Source of the DNA: CAVQJU01 sp963755195
GTDB taxonomy: Bacteria > Acidobacteriota > Vicinamibacteria > Vicinamibacterales > CAVVIG01
Reading direction: 5' to 3'
DNA: 64,000 bases
Assembly (NCBI GenBank): GCA_963755195.1
Contig: CAVWIZ010000004.1
Coordinates: 62,001-126,000, forward strand
Shown: in pieces, positions 17,723 through 28,312 of the stretch
Layout: the number at the start of each line of letters is the position of its first letter
Numbering within the stretch: the stretch's first letter is position 1
Translations under genes and position numbers: made by a program
The notes under the pieces: generated by a model
Database searches by the model: none
Seen by the model: only the letters and a program-made list of their open reading frames with translations
Told to the model about the DNA's origin: nothing

Positions 17723-18277
17723 ATGCGCGTGTTGAAACTTGTGGCGTGGCCAGCGGGCTCGGTGGCGGCCGCCACGGCGCTGACCCTGGTCCTCTGGCCT
17801 TACATTCAGCCGTCATCGTCGCCGCTGTTCTTCGTCGCCGTCATGGCCTCGTCCCTCTACGGGGGGCTCGCGGCCGGACTGATGGCGACGGCGGCGTCCG
17901 CCGCATCGACGGCATTTTTCTTCATGACGCCGCGCTTCACGTTTGACGTGGGGACCGACGACCTGTTTCGGCTGGCGGTGTTTGCCGTGGCGGCTGTCGT
18001 GACCAGTTCGATCGCGGCGCAGCGGAACCGCGCCGAAGCCGCACAGCGCCGGCTCATCGGCGAGCTTCGCGAAGCCAACTCCCGCATTCAGACGCTGAGC
18101 GACTTGCTGCCGATTTGTCCACACTGCAAGCGGGTGAGGAGCGCCGAAACCACCTGGCTGCCGCTCGATCGATACCTGGACGAAGCGCCCGACTTACGCG
18201 TGAGCCACGCGCTCTGTCCGGAGTGCAAGGTGCGCGACTATCCGGAATATCAAGCGATGCCGCAGAGTGGGTCCTGA
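17723..18277 (+). CDS. DUF4118 membrane sensor with C-terminal CxxC zinc-ribbon-like tail
   Basis: The start at ATG 17723 (MRVLKLVAWP) is preferred to an upstream frame extension. Residues ~8-95 contain the four-helix KdpD-type DUF4118 membrane module (FFFMTPRFTFDVG is characteristic). A short coiled coil (QRNRAEAAQRRLIGELREA) leads to a C-terminal motif CPHCKRVR...W..LDRYL...SHALCPECK, known as a tail on PAS/GAF and response-regulator proteins. No kinase or cyclase domain is present. It may pass a membrane signal to a partner through the cysteine module (inference). Confidence 0.75.
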   Translation: MRVLKLVAWPAGSVAAATALTLVLWPYIQPSSSPLFFVAVMASSLYGGLAAGLMATAASAASTAFFFMTPRFTFDVGTDDLFRLAVFAVAAVVTSSIAAQRNRAEAAQRRLIGELREANSRIQTLSDLLPICPHCKRVRSAETTWLPLDRYLDEAPDLRVSHALCPECKVRDYPEYQAMPQSGS

Positions 18278-18307
18278 GCGCGACCGGGCGCGTTGTCCGC
18301 CAACCGG

Positions 18308-19650
18308 CTATCCCAGGGACAGATAGTCCGGCACGAGTTTCCCCGTGCTGTCGCCGAGCGTGTCCTGGCGGACGCCGACGCCGGCGAGAATCGTCAGCAG
18401 AAGGTTGGTCATCGGCGTGTTCTGCGGATACGCGAGGTGCCGGCCGGTCGTGAACTGGCCGCCGAGTGTTCCGGCGAGCAGACAGGGCAGGTCGGTGTGG
18501 CGATGCAGGTTGCCGTTGCCCATCCCGCCGCCGAAGACGACGAGGCTGTGGTCGAGAAGCGTGCCGTCGCCGTCGGGAGTGTTCTTGAGCTTGTCGAGGA
18601 AATAGGCGAGGAGCTGCACCTGATAGGCGTCGATCTTCGCCTTCTTCGCGATGAGCTCCGGGTCGTTGCGGTGGTGCGACGTCGCGTGGTGCTGCTCGGG
18701 CACGCCGATCTGCGGGAACGTCATCGGGCTGAGCTCGCGCGACATGATCATGCTGGTGACGCGCGTGACGTCGGCGCGGAAGCCCAGCACCTGCAGGTCG
18801 AACATCAGCTTCGTGTGCTCGTCGAACGTCGCCGGCACGTCCACCGGCCGCTCCGGCAGTTCGAACGACGTGGCGCCCTGTTTCTCGGCGTTCTGGATGC
18901 GCTGCTCGATGTCGCGGACCGACTCGAGATACTCGCCCAGCTTGCCGCGGTCGCCGGCGCCGAGCGTGCTGGCGAGCCGGCCGACCTCCTGCGTCACCGA
19001 ATCCAGAATGCTCCCGGTCTTGCGGATGTGCGCGAGCCGCTCGGCGGCGGTGCCGCCGTCGCCGAACAGACGCTCGAACACGACGCGAGGATGCATCTCG
19101 GCCGGATTGGGCGTCGTCTCGTTGCGCCACGAGACGGTGTTCACGAAAAAGCAGTCGCCCGAGTCGCAGGCGCCCGCCGTCGGATAGTCCACGGAGAGCT
19201 CGAGCGACGACACGGCGTGTCGTCCTGCCGATCTGTCTCGCGATGAGCTGATCGGCCGACGTCGCGAGCTTCACGTCGATGCCGGGCTGCGTGCGGTCGT
19301 ACGCGTGCACGCCCGTGAGCCACGCGGCCGAGGCGCGCGGGTGATCGCCGGTGCCGTCGCCGAACGTGTCGGCCTGCAGATGCGCGAGGCCGCTGATCAC
19401 GTTGACGTCGTTCTTGAGCTTCTCGAGCGGTTTCAGAATCGGCGTCAGCTCGAAGCCCGCGCCGGTCGTCTTCGGCGTCCATTGATCCTGGATGACGCCG
19501 TTCGACGATGTACAGGAAGCTGACGCGCGGCGTCGCGGCCGGCGCGGCGGTCAGTGCCGGCACCATCGCGTCCAGCATCGGCAGCGCGAGCGTTGCGCCC
19601 AGGCCTCGCAGGAACGTTCGCCGGGGGACGGCTCTCTTGGTGATGAACAT
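18308..19650 (-). CDS. DUF1552 secreted (Tat) protein, frameshifted
   Basis: A Tat signal (RRTFLRGLGATLALPML) begins at ATG 19650. DUF1552 landmarks follow: GLAHLQADTFGDGTGDHPRASAAWLTG, NTVSWRNETTPNPAEMHPRVVFERLFG, LGEYLESVRDIEQRI, SREL and the FGGGMGNGNLHRHTDLPCLLAG stretch. The frame changes near 19500 and 19210. The family usually sits next to DUF1592/DUF1587 cytochrome-type genes; here the nearest is at 25842. The reaction is unknown. It is exported folded, which suggests a cofactor. Confidence 0.85.
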
Positions 19651-19725
19651 CAGCTAGAAGGTAAGACCCGGCCGCGAGAACTGCAAGCGGCAAATATACC
19701 GGCCCCGGCCAGAGCCGCCTCGGCA

Positions 19726-19755
19726 TTGGCTAACCTGGCTAAGACAGGCTATACT
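19726..19755 (+). promoter_or_regulatory. Candidate sigma70-type promoter for the VapBC-type operon
   Basis: TTGGCT, an 18-base spacer and TATACT precede the antitoxin start by 17 bases, with GGAGG at 19763-19767 as ribosome binding site. The -10 is close to consensus. Inferred from sequence only. Confidence 0.45.
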
Positions 19756-19772
19756 GACCGCCTGGAGGCGCA

Positions 19773-20009
19773 GTGAAGGTCAACATGCTCGAGGCGAAGA
19801 GCCAATTGTCCCGCCTGGTGAGGCAGGCGCTGGACGGCAAGGATGTGGTGATCGCGAGCAATGGCGAGCCCATGGTGCGGCTTGTGCCCGTCGCCCGGAA
19901 AGGCCGCCTGCGCGGCTGGGGGAGTCTCAAGAAGCTGACGGCAAAGGTCGACGCCGCGTTCACGCCTGAGGTGGATGCCGAGATTGCGCGGAGCTTCGGC
20001 GCCGAGTGA
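19773..20009 (+). CDS. Phd/YefM family antitoxin
   Basis: A 78-residue protein starting at GTG 19773, five bases after GGAGG. KVNMLEAKSQLSRLVRQALDGKDVVIASNGEPMVRLVP is the Phd/YefM fold pattern, and an acidic C-terminal tail would wrap the toxin. Its stop overlaps the toxin start (GTGA). It is expected to bind its own promoter and neutralise the PIN toxin. Confidence 0.85.
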   Translation: MKVNMLEAKSQLSRLVRQALDGKDVVIASNGEPMVRLVPVARKGRLRGWGSLKKLTAKVDAAFTPEVDAEIARSFGAE

Positions 20010-20395
20010 GACTGCTGCTCGACACGCAGGTGGCGTTGTGGTGGCTGACCGCCAGCCCCAGGCTGTCGAGGCCGTCGCGCGAACTGGTCGCCGGCTCGCC
20101 GTGCGCCGTCTCGGTGGCCAGCATCTGGGAAGTTGATCTCAAGCACCGGCGGGGCAAACTGCCGATTCCGGCGCGGCGCTTTCGCGACGAAATGCTGGCG
20201 GCCGGCGCCGTCATCCTGGCCGTCACCGACGCCCACGTGCTTGCTGCCGTTGATCGGACACTCGAGCACGCCGACCCGTTCGATCGGTTGCTGCTGAACG
20301 TCGCGGTCGCCGAGCACTTGGTGCTCTTGACCGCCGACGCCGCGCTGATCGCTCTTGCGCGGAAGGCGCCGGAGCTGCCGCTGCGAAGCGTCTAG
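20006..20395 (+). CDS. VapC-type PIN-domain ribonuclease toxin
   Basis: 129 residues with the PIN acidic residues in order: D6 (LLLDTQ), E42 (SIWEVDLK), D90 and D93 (DPFDRLL), and a late LLTADAA. It belongs to the PIN group commonly paired with Phd/YefM antitoxins. The GTG start overlaps the antitoxin stop, so translation is coupled. It is predicted to cleave RNA in a Mg2+-dependent manner. It ends 9 bases before the convergent kinase gene. Confidence 0.87.
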   Translation: MRLLLDTQVALWWLTASPRLSRPSRELVAGSPCAVSVASIWEVDLKHRRGKLPIPARRFRDEMLAAGAVILAVTDAHVLAAVDRTLEHADPFDRLLLNVAVAEHLVLLTADAALIALARKAPELPLRSV

Positions 20396-20404
20396 CGCTG
20401 GTTG

Positions 20405-23044
20405 CTAGCGCGTCGGCACGAGCCTGGTCAGTTCCTGCAGCCAGTTTTGCGCGACGACGATTTCCGTGGGCGGATCGACGCGGGGCACGCGAATGCCCAA
20501 GAAACGCTTGCCGTCCGGCGACACACCGCTCATTCGGAGGTCTTTCAGGGGAAACAACGTTCGCGCGGCGCCCACCTGCAGCCGATCGCCGGGGGCGATA
20601 GACACCGCCTGCAGCACGCCCGGAGGCGCGCCGAAGAACAGCTCGCGGCCGTCGTGGCTCCAGAATGGCGCACCACCGCCGGCGTTCGTGATTTGCACTT
20701 TGCCCGTGCCTTCCGGAAATCGAACGACGTAGACGTCGTTTCTTCCCGACGCGTCTGGCGACCCGGTGGACGTGTAGGCCATCCACTGTCCGTCCGGCGA
20801 GATGGCCGGGCTGTTTTCAACAGCCTCGGTCGCCACCAACGGCCGAGGCTTGGCGCCCGCGTCGAGCGAGAGCACGTGGATGTCGTTATTCGGGTTGAAG
20901 GTCATGTACGCCACGGTGCGGCCGTCGGGCGACCACGACGCAAATCGCTTCGGCCGTCCGGTGTCGGTCAGCTTCGTCTCTTTTCCCGTGTCGGGGTCGA
21001 AGAGCGACAAGTACGCGCCGCCAAGCGTGAGACGCCGGCCGTCGGGGTGCCAGTTCACCGACTCGATCTGCCGGCGCCCGACGTCGACAGGCGTGGTCAC
21101 GTGGCGGACGAGATCGAAGAGAAACAGGCGACTGCCGGCCAGGACGGCGGCCGTATGGCCGTCAGGAGAGAGAACGGCAGCGGTCGTGCCCTTCGGCGGC
21201 GGGCCGATGTCCTCGAACATCCCCGCGCGGTCGATCCACCCGGCCATCGCCATCGGCTCGTTCGGGTTGGTCGGCACGTATGCCAGCGTTCCCGTTGGAG
21301 AGACCGTAAGCTGCGGCGTTGAAAAGTTGGCGCTGTCGACGACGACAGACTCGGAGAGCGGCACGGCCGCTCCAGCCACGCGCCGTTGCGCGTCGAACGG
21401 CGCGGCCATCAGCGTGTCGTCCTGGCTGAAGATGAGATGTCCCGACGCCGTGAGAATCGCGCCCTTCGCGCCCGTGAGCACGGTCGATCGCTGATGGGTA
21501 TTCCACCGCAGAAGATCGAGACGGCGCTGTCCGTCGTTGCCCACGACGGTGAACAGGATGTCGCCCGTGCCGGGGACGAGCAGCGGGAAATGATGAAACG
21601 ACTCGTTCGCCGCGGCGTTCACCGTTGTCAACGCCGTGGGCGTGCCGCCGGCAGCCGGCACTTGGAGCAGGTTTTCGAACGCGCTGAACACGATCACGTC
21701 GTCCGGACGCCAGACGCCGAAACCCCACCGGCCGTTCAGCAGGCCGCGAACGAGCGTGACGGGCGGACTGCCGTCGCGCGACACTTTCCGCAGCTCGCCG
21801 GCGAACGTGAAGAACGCAAGCCACTGGCCGTCGGGCGAGAAGAACGGCTGGTAGGCGCCCTCGGTGCCGGCGATCGGCTCCACCGTCTGGCGATCCAGCC
21901 ATCGGCGGTAGAGCTGCCGGCGTCCCGGGCCCGTGACGCCGACGTAGACGATCGCGCGCCCATCGGGGGAGATCGCGAGAGAGCGCATCGGTCCGCCGCT
22001 GGCGTCGTAGGGGAGATCTTTCGGGAGTTGCACCGACAGACGCGTGAGCGGCGCGGCGGCCGTTGGCGCGCGGAAGCTGACGATCGCCAGCGCCAGGCTC
22101 GTCAGCGCGAACACGGCCGCGACCGTCCACGGAAGCCACGCGCGCCGCCGCGCCGGTTTCGCCGCCAGCATCTGCGCCGCGGCTGTCCCCGATCCCGACA
22201 GACTCTCGAGCGCAAAGGCGACGTCGCTCGCGCTCTGGAAGCGTTCGGCCGGATGCTTCTCCAGGCAATGTTCGACGACGCGGGCGAGGCCGGGCGGCAC
22301 CTCGCTGGCCGATGACGAAGTCAGGTGCGTGGGTTCTTCGCGCAGGATCGCCGTCAGCGTTTCGGCGGCGGTGTCGCGCTGGAACGCGCGCCGGCCCGAG
22401 ATGAGCTCGTACAGCACGGCGCCCAGCGAGAACAGATCCGACCGTTGGTCTCCAGGTTCGCCGCGTGCCTGCTCCGGCGACATGTAGCCGACCGTTCCGA
22501 AGACGGTGCCCGGATCGGTGTGACGTTCGGCCGTCGGTGACGCGGTCTCAGCCGTGGGCGCGGCGGCCAGTGTCTGTCGCGCGAGGCCGAAGTCGAGAAT
22601 CTTCACGTGGCCGTCTGCCGTGACGAACACGTTCTCGGGCTTCAGATCGCGATGAACGATGCCTTTGAGGTGGGCCGCGGCCAGACCGCGGGCGATCTGG
22701 ACGCCGTATTCGACGGCCTTGCGCACGGGAATCGGGGCCGCCAGTTTCTGCCGCAGCGTTTCGCCGTCGAGGAGCTCCATGACGGCGTAGGCCGTGCTGC
22801 CCTCACGGCCGAAGTCGAAGATCGCCAGGATGTTCGGGTGCGACAGCGCGGCCACGGCCTTGGCTTCGCGCTCGAAGCGCGCGAGCGCCGTGGGATCGTC
22901 GGCGAGACGCGGCGGCAGGACTTTGACGGCAACCAGGCGATCGAGTTTCGCGTCCTTCGCCCGATACACTTCGCCCATGCCGCCCGCGCCAAGGGGCGCG
23001 ACGACTTCGTAGGGGCCGAGTCGGGTGCCGGGTGTCAGGGTCAT
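20405..23044 (-). CDS. Membrane Ser/Thr protein kinase with PD40 beta-propeller sensor
   Basis: 879 residues, intact. Kinase domain 11-~275: GAGGMGEV (19-26), catalytic K41, HRDLKPEN (131-138), DFG (151-153), YMSPEQARG. One transmembrane helix at ~310-330 (LPWTVAAVFALTSLALAIV) separates the cytoplasmic kinase from an extracytoplasmic C-terminal TolB/PD40 propeller with repeats such as ISPDGRAIVYVG, FSPDGQWLAFF and WSPDGRTVAYMTF. This one-component kinase-sensor architecture is expanded in Acidobacteria. It starts 3 bases after the upstream paralogous kinase stop, so the pair is an operon. Confidence 0.92.
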   Translation of the reverse strand: MTLTPGTRLGPYEVVAPLGAGGMGEVYRAKDAKLDRLVAVKVLPPRLADDPTALARFEREAKAVAALSHPNILAIFDFGREGSTAYAVMELLDGETLRQKLAAPIPVRKAVEYGVQIARGLAAAHLKGIVHRDLKPENVFVTADGHVKILDFGLARQTLAAAPTAETASPTAERHTDPGTVFGTVGYMSPEQARGEPGDQRSDLFSLGAVLYELISGRRAFQRDTAAETLTAILREEPTHLTSSSASEVPPGLARVVEHCLEKHPAERFQSASDVAFALESLSGSGTAAAQMLAAKPARRRAWLPWTVAAVFALTSLALAIVSFRAPTAAAPLTRLSVQLPKDLPYDASGGPMRSLAISPDGRAIVYVGVTGPGRRQLYRRWLDRQTVEPIAGTEGAYQPFFSPDGQWLAFFTFAGELRKVSRDGSPPVTLVRGLLNGRWGFGVWRPDDVIVFSAFENLLQVPAAGGTPTALTTVNAAANESFHHFPLLVPGTGDILFTVVGNDGQRRLDLLRWNTHQRSTVLTGAKGAILTASGHLIFSQDDTLMAAPFDAQRRVAGAAVPLSESVVVDSANFSTPQLTVSPTGTLAYVPTNPNEPMAMAGWIDRAGMFEDIGPPPKGTTAAVLSPDGHTAAVLAGSRLFLFDLVRHVTTPVDVGRRQIESVNWHPDGRRLTLGGAYLSLFDPDTGKETKLTDTGRPKRFASWSPDGRTVAYMTFNPNNDIHVLSLDAGAKPRPLVATEAVENSPAISPDGQWMAYTSTGSPDASGRNDVYVVRFPEGTGKVQITNAGGGAPFWSHDGRELFFGAPPGVLQAVSIAPGDRLQVGAARTLFPLKDLRMSGVSPDGKRFLGIRVPRVDPPTEIVVAQNWLQELTRLVPTR

Positions 23045-23047
23045 CGG

Positions 23048-25769
23048 CTATCTCGCCGGCACGCGCTGTTTCAGCTCCTCGAACCAGTTCAACACCACTT
23101 GCACGCGCGACCGTTCGCGGTCTTCGTTCGCCGGACGGATCATCAGAAACCGTCCCCCCTGGGGATCGACGGCGAAGCTCAGGAGCGTGGTGGTCCTGAT
23201 GTTGTACACGCCTTTGAAGAGCAGCGCCGGCGTGGACGCCTGGAACGCACCGCGCGTATCCACGGCGGCCGCCATGAAGAGATCGTTGTTGCGATAGAAC
23301 AGCTCACGTCCGTCGGCCGACCAGTGCGGTTCTTCGCCTCCGGCGGTCGAGACCTGCCACCGGCCGCCGGGGCCAGGGAAATCGCGCACGTAGACTTCCG
23401 CCCTGCCGCTCTCGTCGCTTCCGTAGGCCAGAAAGCGCCCGTCCGGAGACACGGCGCCCGACAGATCGGCGCCGGCCGTCGCCACAATCGGCGCCACTTT
23501 GCCCGGCGCCTTCAGATCGAGCGTCACGAGGTCGAACCGCCGCGGCGTCGGCGTCTGCTCCTGCCTGATATCACGGAACTCGAAGATCGCCGTGTTGTCC
23601 CGCGCGTGGGTCAGATAGGCTTCGCCTTCGATCTCTGCCAGCCGCTGGGCGTCAGCGCTCCCGTCAGCAGGCTTTCTCAACAGAGTGGCCTTGATTCCAT
23701 TTTCGATGGCGACATAAAAGATATCCCTGCCATCCACCGACCAGACCGGCGTCCAGTTCTGACCGCCGAACGTGAGTCGGGTGAACGTCTTGGTGGAGAA
23801 GTTGTGGATCCAGACATCTCGCGTATCGCCCGTTCCCACGGTGATTGCCAGCCTGGAGCCATCCGGCGAAATCTGCGGGTCGGCATAGTAGCCCGCGGGC
23901 AGGTCGAGTGGCTGCAGACGTCCCTGGCGATCCGCCCACACCAGGCGGCGGTCGCCTGTCGTCGCCGCGCCGGACACGTAGGCGAGCGTGCCATCAGCAG
24001 CCACCGAGAAGTGCGACGCCCCGGTGGTCCGATCCCCCGCCACACCCTGCACGACGAGCCGCGCCGGCTCGTGGACCGTGAGCGTGCCGGGATCGAATCG
24101 TGCCGCGTAAAGGGAACCCTCTCGCGCAAAGAGGAGGTGTCCTGTCGGCGCGTAGCACGCCATGCTGGCGCCCTTGAGGATGAGGCGCCGCTCCCCGGTC
24201 GCGAGCACGAGCGCTTCGATGTTTGCGCCGTCGTAGTCGTCCGGGTTCGCCTGCGCGCCCACGGTGAACAGCACGACCTTGCCGCCGGGCAAGGCGTGCG
24301 GCCAGCGATGGGTGCGCTCACCTTTGCCGCGATCGACGGTTGAAACGATCCTCGGGTCGCCGCCGTTCGAGGAGACCTGAACGAGTCCTGTGGCGTTGCC
24401 CGGCGGGTAAACGAATGAACCGTCGTCGAGCCACGCCAACCCGCGATTGTTGCTGACGCCATCGATTTTCGCGATGGATCTGATCGAGTTGTCGGCGTAG
24501 ACCTTGAGTGTGTTGTCCGCAAAGAACGCCAGAGCGCGGCTATCGGGCGAGAACACCGGATACGTGATGCCTTCGCCGCCGGCGACGGCTCGCGACTCGG
24601 TCTCGTTACGCCGCCGGAGAAACAGACGGTTGGCTCCGCCGTCCAGGACGACAAACGCCAGCGCCGAACCATCCGGCGAGAGCGCGACCGCAGGGCGATC
24701 GGCGAGGTTGAGCGCGGTCTTCTCCGGCGCGATGACGTCGTAGCGGGTGACGAGCTGGCGCGACCGTGGTTCGGTTACGCCACGACACGCCGATGGTGCC
24801 GGCGAGCGCCAGGGCGAGGAGCGCAGTCAGCGCGACATGCCAGCGGCGCGACGCGCCGCTGGCCACTGGCGCCGGCGTGCCTTTCTCTTCTTCTTCCTTC
24901 TCTTCGAGCGCGAGACGCGCCTCGCCGATATCTCGCATCCGGCGTTTCGGATCCTTCTGGAGGCATCGCGTAATCAGGCGCCGGACGGGTTGGGGCAGTG
25001 TGGACGGCAGCGATCGCAGATCGGGGTCTTTCATGATGACCGCGGCAAGCACTTCCGACACCGTTTCGCCGGAGTAGACCGGCGTGCCCGTGAACATCTC
25101 CACGAGCACGATGCCGTACGCCCACACATCGCTGCGCTTGTCGACCGCGCGCCCTTTTGCCTGCTCGGGCGCCATGTAGGCCGCCGTGCCGAGAATCATG
25201 CCAGCGCCGGTCATCCCCATTGCGGGCGACGTGATCGTCGGCGAGTTGTTCAGGTCGGCGTGAATGCCGGATGCGGGATCGAGCGCCTTCGCCAATCCGA
25301 AGTCCAGCACCTTGACCGTGCCATCCGGTCGCAGCTTGATGTTCGCGGGCTTCAGATCACGGTGGACGATGCCTTGTTCGTGCGCGGCTTCGAGCGCCTC
25401 GGCGATCTGTTTCGCAATCGCCAGGGCCTCGTCAATCGGTAGCCCTGTGCCCTCAGCCCTTAGCCCTTCAATCCGCTCCGCAAGCGTCGGGCCGTCCACA
25501 AACTCGAGCACGAGGGCCTGCACGCCACCGGATTCTTCGAGGCCGTGGATTGCCGCGATGTTGTGGTGGTTGAGCGACGCCAGCACCTGGGCTTCGCGCT
25601 TGAAGCGAGCCAGCCGGTCGGGATCGGCCGCGAACGCCTGGGGCAGGATCTTGAGCGCGACGTCGCGATTGAGCTTGGTGTCTCGAGCCCGATAGACCTC
25701 GCCCATGCCGCCCGCGCCAAGGGGCGCGACGACTTCGTAGGGTCCGAGGCGAAAGCCGGCCGACAGCAT
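23048..25769 (-). CDS. Membrane Ser/Thr protein kinase with PD40 sensor, frameshifted
   Basis: The start at ATG 25769 (MLSAGFRLGPYEVV) aligns with the downstream paralogue. GAGGMGEV at 19-26, K40, HRDLKPAN (136-143), LDFGLAKA and YMAPEQAKG identify the kinase. A single membrane helix (ALTALLALALAGTIGV) follows, then a PD40 propeller to the end. The frame changes once near 24765, just after the membrane helix. Residues ~101-109 (EGLRAEGTG) are an insertion encoded by the GGGCTAAGGG repeat. It is co-transcribed with the kinase at 20405. Confidence 0.88.
25441..25475. repeat. GGGCTAAGGG-family repeat inside kinase gene
   Basis: GCCCTGTGCCCTCAGCCC then TTAGCCCTTCA lies within the kinase coding sequence and keeps the frame. 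It encodes the extra EGLRAEGTG between the kinase hinge strand and the PIDEAL helix, where related kinases have a much shorter link. It has the same unit as the intergenic hairpins at 10289, 11452 and 41482. Confidence 0.65.
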
Positions 25770-25780
25770 CAGATCAGTCC

Positions 25781-25845
25781 ATGAACCACAAAGGTCACAA
25801 AGACCACAAAGTATCTTTGTGACCTTCGTGATCATTGTGGTTCAT
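25781..25845. repeat. CACAAAG-type palindromic repeat
   Basis: ATGAACCACAAAGGTCACAA and its mirrored arm (TTTGTGACCTTCGTG, then TTGTGGTTCAT) form a ~65-bp imperfect hairpin in the 72-base gap between the kinase start and the DUF1592 stop. The DUF1592 TGA stop lies in the right arm. It probably also acts as a terminator or transcript stabiliser. Confidence 0.65.
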
Positions 25846-28312
25846 TGTTTGGTTCTCAGTCGAAACGGCGCGCTCTGGACGACGCCCGTCACGAGCGACG
25901 CGAGCGTGTAGTTGCCGGCCGCGCTCTGGCGGACGATGGCGCGGACGGATGGCTGGTCGTAGTACTGAAGGTTTCGCCCGAGCGCATACATCAGGAGTTT
26001 TTCGGCCACGGTGTTGACGAACTGATCGCGGTCGGCGAGCAGCACCTTTTTCAAGCCCGCCATGCCGTCGAACGTCACGCCGTTCGGGAACGCGCCCGAT
26101 GCGTCGATGGTGGCGCCGGCGTCGTGGTCGCGCCAGCGGCCGACGGCGTCGAAGTTCTCCATCGCGAAGCCGATGGGGTCCATCCGCGCATGGCACCCCG
26201 CGCAGCTGGGGTTGGCCCGGTGCTGGCTCATCGCGTCGCGCATCGTCAGCGTCTTCCCTGGTTCGGGCCCTTCGGTCTTGAGCGCCGGGATGTTCGGCGG
26301 CGGAGGCGGCGGCGCCGCGGACAGAAGATTCTCGAGCACCCACTTGCCGCGGACGACGGGCGAGGTGCGCGTGGCATAAGAGGTGAGCGTGAGGATGCTG
26401 CCCTGGCCAAGCAGCCCGCCGCGGGGGCTGCCGGCGGGGAACGTCACGCGCCGGAAGTAGCTGCCCGCGACGTTGGGGATGCCGTAGTGCTTCGCGAGCC
26501 GCTCGTTGACGAACGTGAAGTTCGCCGTGAGCAGATCGAGCACGCTGCGGGTGTCGCGCAGGACGCTGTCGAGAAACAGATTCGTCTCCCGGCGCATCGC
26601 GTCGCGAAGCGTCTCGTCGAAGTCGGGGAAGACCAGGCCGTCGGGCTGCTTGGCCTCGATGTCGCGGACGAACAACCACTGCTCGGCGAAGTTGGTGACG
26701 AGCGATTCCGACCGCTTGTCGCGCAGCATCCTCCGCACCTCGCGCTCGAGAACGCGGGGAGTCTTGAGTTGTCCTTGCGCGGCGACGTTCAGCAGCTCGT
26801 CGTCCGGGATGCTGCTCCAGAGGAAGAACGACAGGCGGGACGCGAGCTCGAGATCGCTGACGCGGAACGAGGCCCCGGCCGCGACGTTGGCAGGTTCGCG
26901 CTCGACGCGGAAGAGAAACTGCGGGCTGACGAGCAGCCGTTCGAGCGCGCGCTCGATGCCTGCGTCGAAGCCAGCCTCCGTTGCGGCCTCTTTCGTAGAA
27001 CGGCAGCAGGTCTTGAATGTCCGCGTCGGTGACCGGACGACGGTAGGCACGGCGCGCGAGCGACAACAGAATCCGCCGCGCGCAGGCCGAGGCATTCTGT
27101 CCGGGCCCCTCGACGCCCTCGGGGCCCGGCGAGCCAGGCCGGCCCTTCGGCGAGGTCTGGGCCGTCCCGATCTCAGTCGAGGGACGGCAGCTGAAGATTT
27201 GTCGCCGGCTCGGCGAGTCGCCGGGGGTCTTCGCGCCGTACGGCCCGCTGATCGTCACCATCGAGAGCGCGGGCTCAAAGCCGCGGCCGCGCATGCGCGG
27301 GCGCAGCGTCGCCTCGTCGCGCACCTCATTGCGTTCGATGAACGTGACCCCGACGAGCCGAGGCCCCGCTTTGATGGAGACTCGGAGGTCGAGCGGCTGA
27401 TCCGGGTCCGGCTCGCCCGTCCTGGGCTGCGGAGCGGGTGGCGTCTGGTTCGCGGCGGCGGCGCCGCGACCCCCTGTCCCGAGCGCAGCCGAGGGGCGGC
27501 CTCGTCTTATCCCCCCGACCGTGACGAGTTGCACACGCTCGCCGTCGACCGTGATCTCGAGCTGATGCGGCTCGGCCGGCGGCACCGCGAGCTGGACTCT
27601 GATCAGATACTCGCCGTCGGCGGGGAAGTGGCTCTTGACGGCGAGACCGCCGCGCGTGCCCCATGGAAGCTCGTCGACCCGCGCGCCCTGCCACTGCTCG
27701 GCGCTCAGGCGATAACGGTTGACCATCACCGGCGCGGCCGGGTCGCCGACGGCAAGGCGGCTGATCTTCTCCGCCGCGTCGAGATAGCGCTCCATGATCG
27801 CCGGCGACATGAACAGCAGGTCGGCGATGTTGTCGAAGCCGCTCGCCGAGTTGTCGGCGGGCAGCAGCAGCGAGTAGTCGATCTCTTTTGGCAGCGCGTC
27901 AATCGCGAGCAGATCGCGAATGGCGTTCTGATACTCCGTCCGGCTGAGGCGATGGACCAGGCTGAGCCTGCCGGGACGAGGTGCGGCGAGCGCGTCGCGA
28001 TCGATTGACGTTTCGAGGTACGTCGCGAGGGCGTTGTACGTCGCCGTGTCGGGGCGCGGCGCCCCCTGGGGAGGCATCGCGCTCGTTCGCAGCTTGCGGA
28101 TGACTTTTTCCCAGGTCTCGGCGCTTCGCGGACGGATGCTCGACGTCCACGCCGGCGAGCGACAGACCACCGGTTTTCAGGCGATCGTTGTGGCAGGTGA
28201 CGCAGTACTTGTTGACCGTTGCCGCGGCGGACGCCGGTGCGGGCGAGGGCGCGCCTTGAGTGGCCTGGGCCGCGAGCCCTGCTACCGCCACGGCGACAAG
28301 TAAGCACGGCAT
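25842..28312 (-). CDS. Planctomycete-type cytochrome c / DUF1587-DUF1592-DUF1588-DUF1585 protein, frameshifted
   Basis: Signal peptide from ATG 28312, then a c-type heme site CVTCHNDRLKTGGL and domains in the usual order: DUF1587 (LVHRLSRTEYQNAIRDLL), DUF1595/1592 (RILLSLARRAYRRPV, FLFRVEREP, ASRLSFFLWSSIPDDELL), DUF1588 (YGIPNVAGSYFRRV, RGGLLGQGSILTLTSY) and DUF1585 (NPSCAGCHARMDPIGFAMENFDAVGRWR). The second CxxCH is a further heme ligand site. The frame changes near 28145 and 27010. Two palindromic stretches add ~20-25 residues each. It is an exported multidomain oxidoreductase of unknown substrate, divergent from the ankyrin gene. Confidence 0.85.
27095..27200. repeat. Two palindromes inside the DUF1592 gene
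   Basis: CCGGGCCCC/CGGGGCCCGG around 27101-27129 and GCCGTCCC/GGGACGGC at 27161-27188 are stem-loops within the coding sequence. They encode the insertion TEIGTAQTSPKGRPGSPGPE and following residues, between CRPS and ACARRIL, where family members are nearly contiguous. The second resembles REP-type GTCCC...GAGGGAC elements. Confidence 0.6.
27468..27501. repeat. REP-like palindrome inside the DUF1592 gene
   Basis: CCCCTGTCCCGAGCGCAGCC followed by GAGGGGC forms an imperfect stem of the CCCGAGCG...GAGGG type. It encodes the low-complexity insert RGRPSAALGTGGRGAAAA, which has no place in the domain core. It is in frame. Confidence 0.5.

Noticed and set aside
22607..24343. Plus-strand open frame across the two kinase genes
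   Set aside because: Antisense shadow of the PD40 propeller coding sequence.
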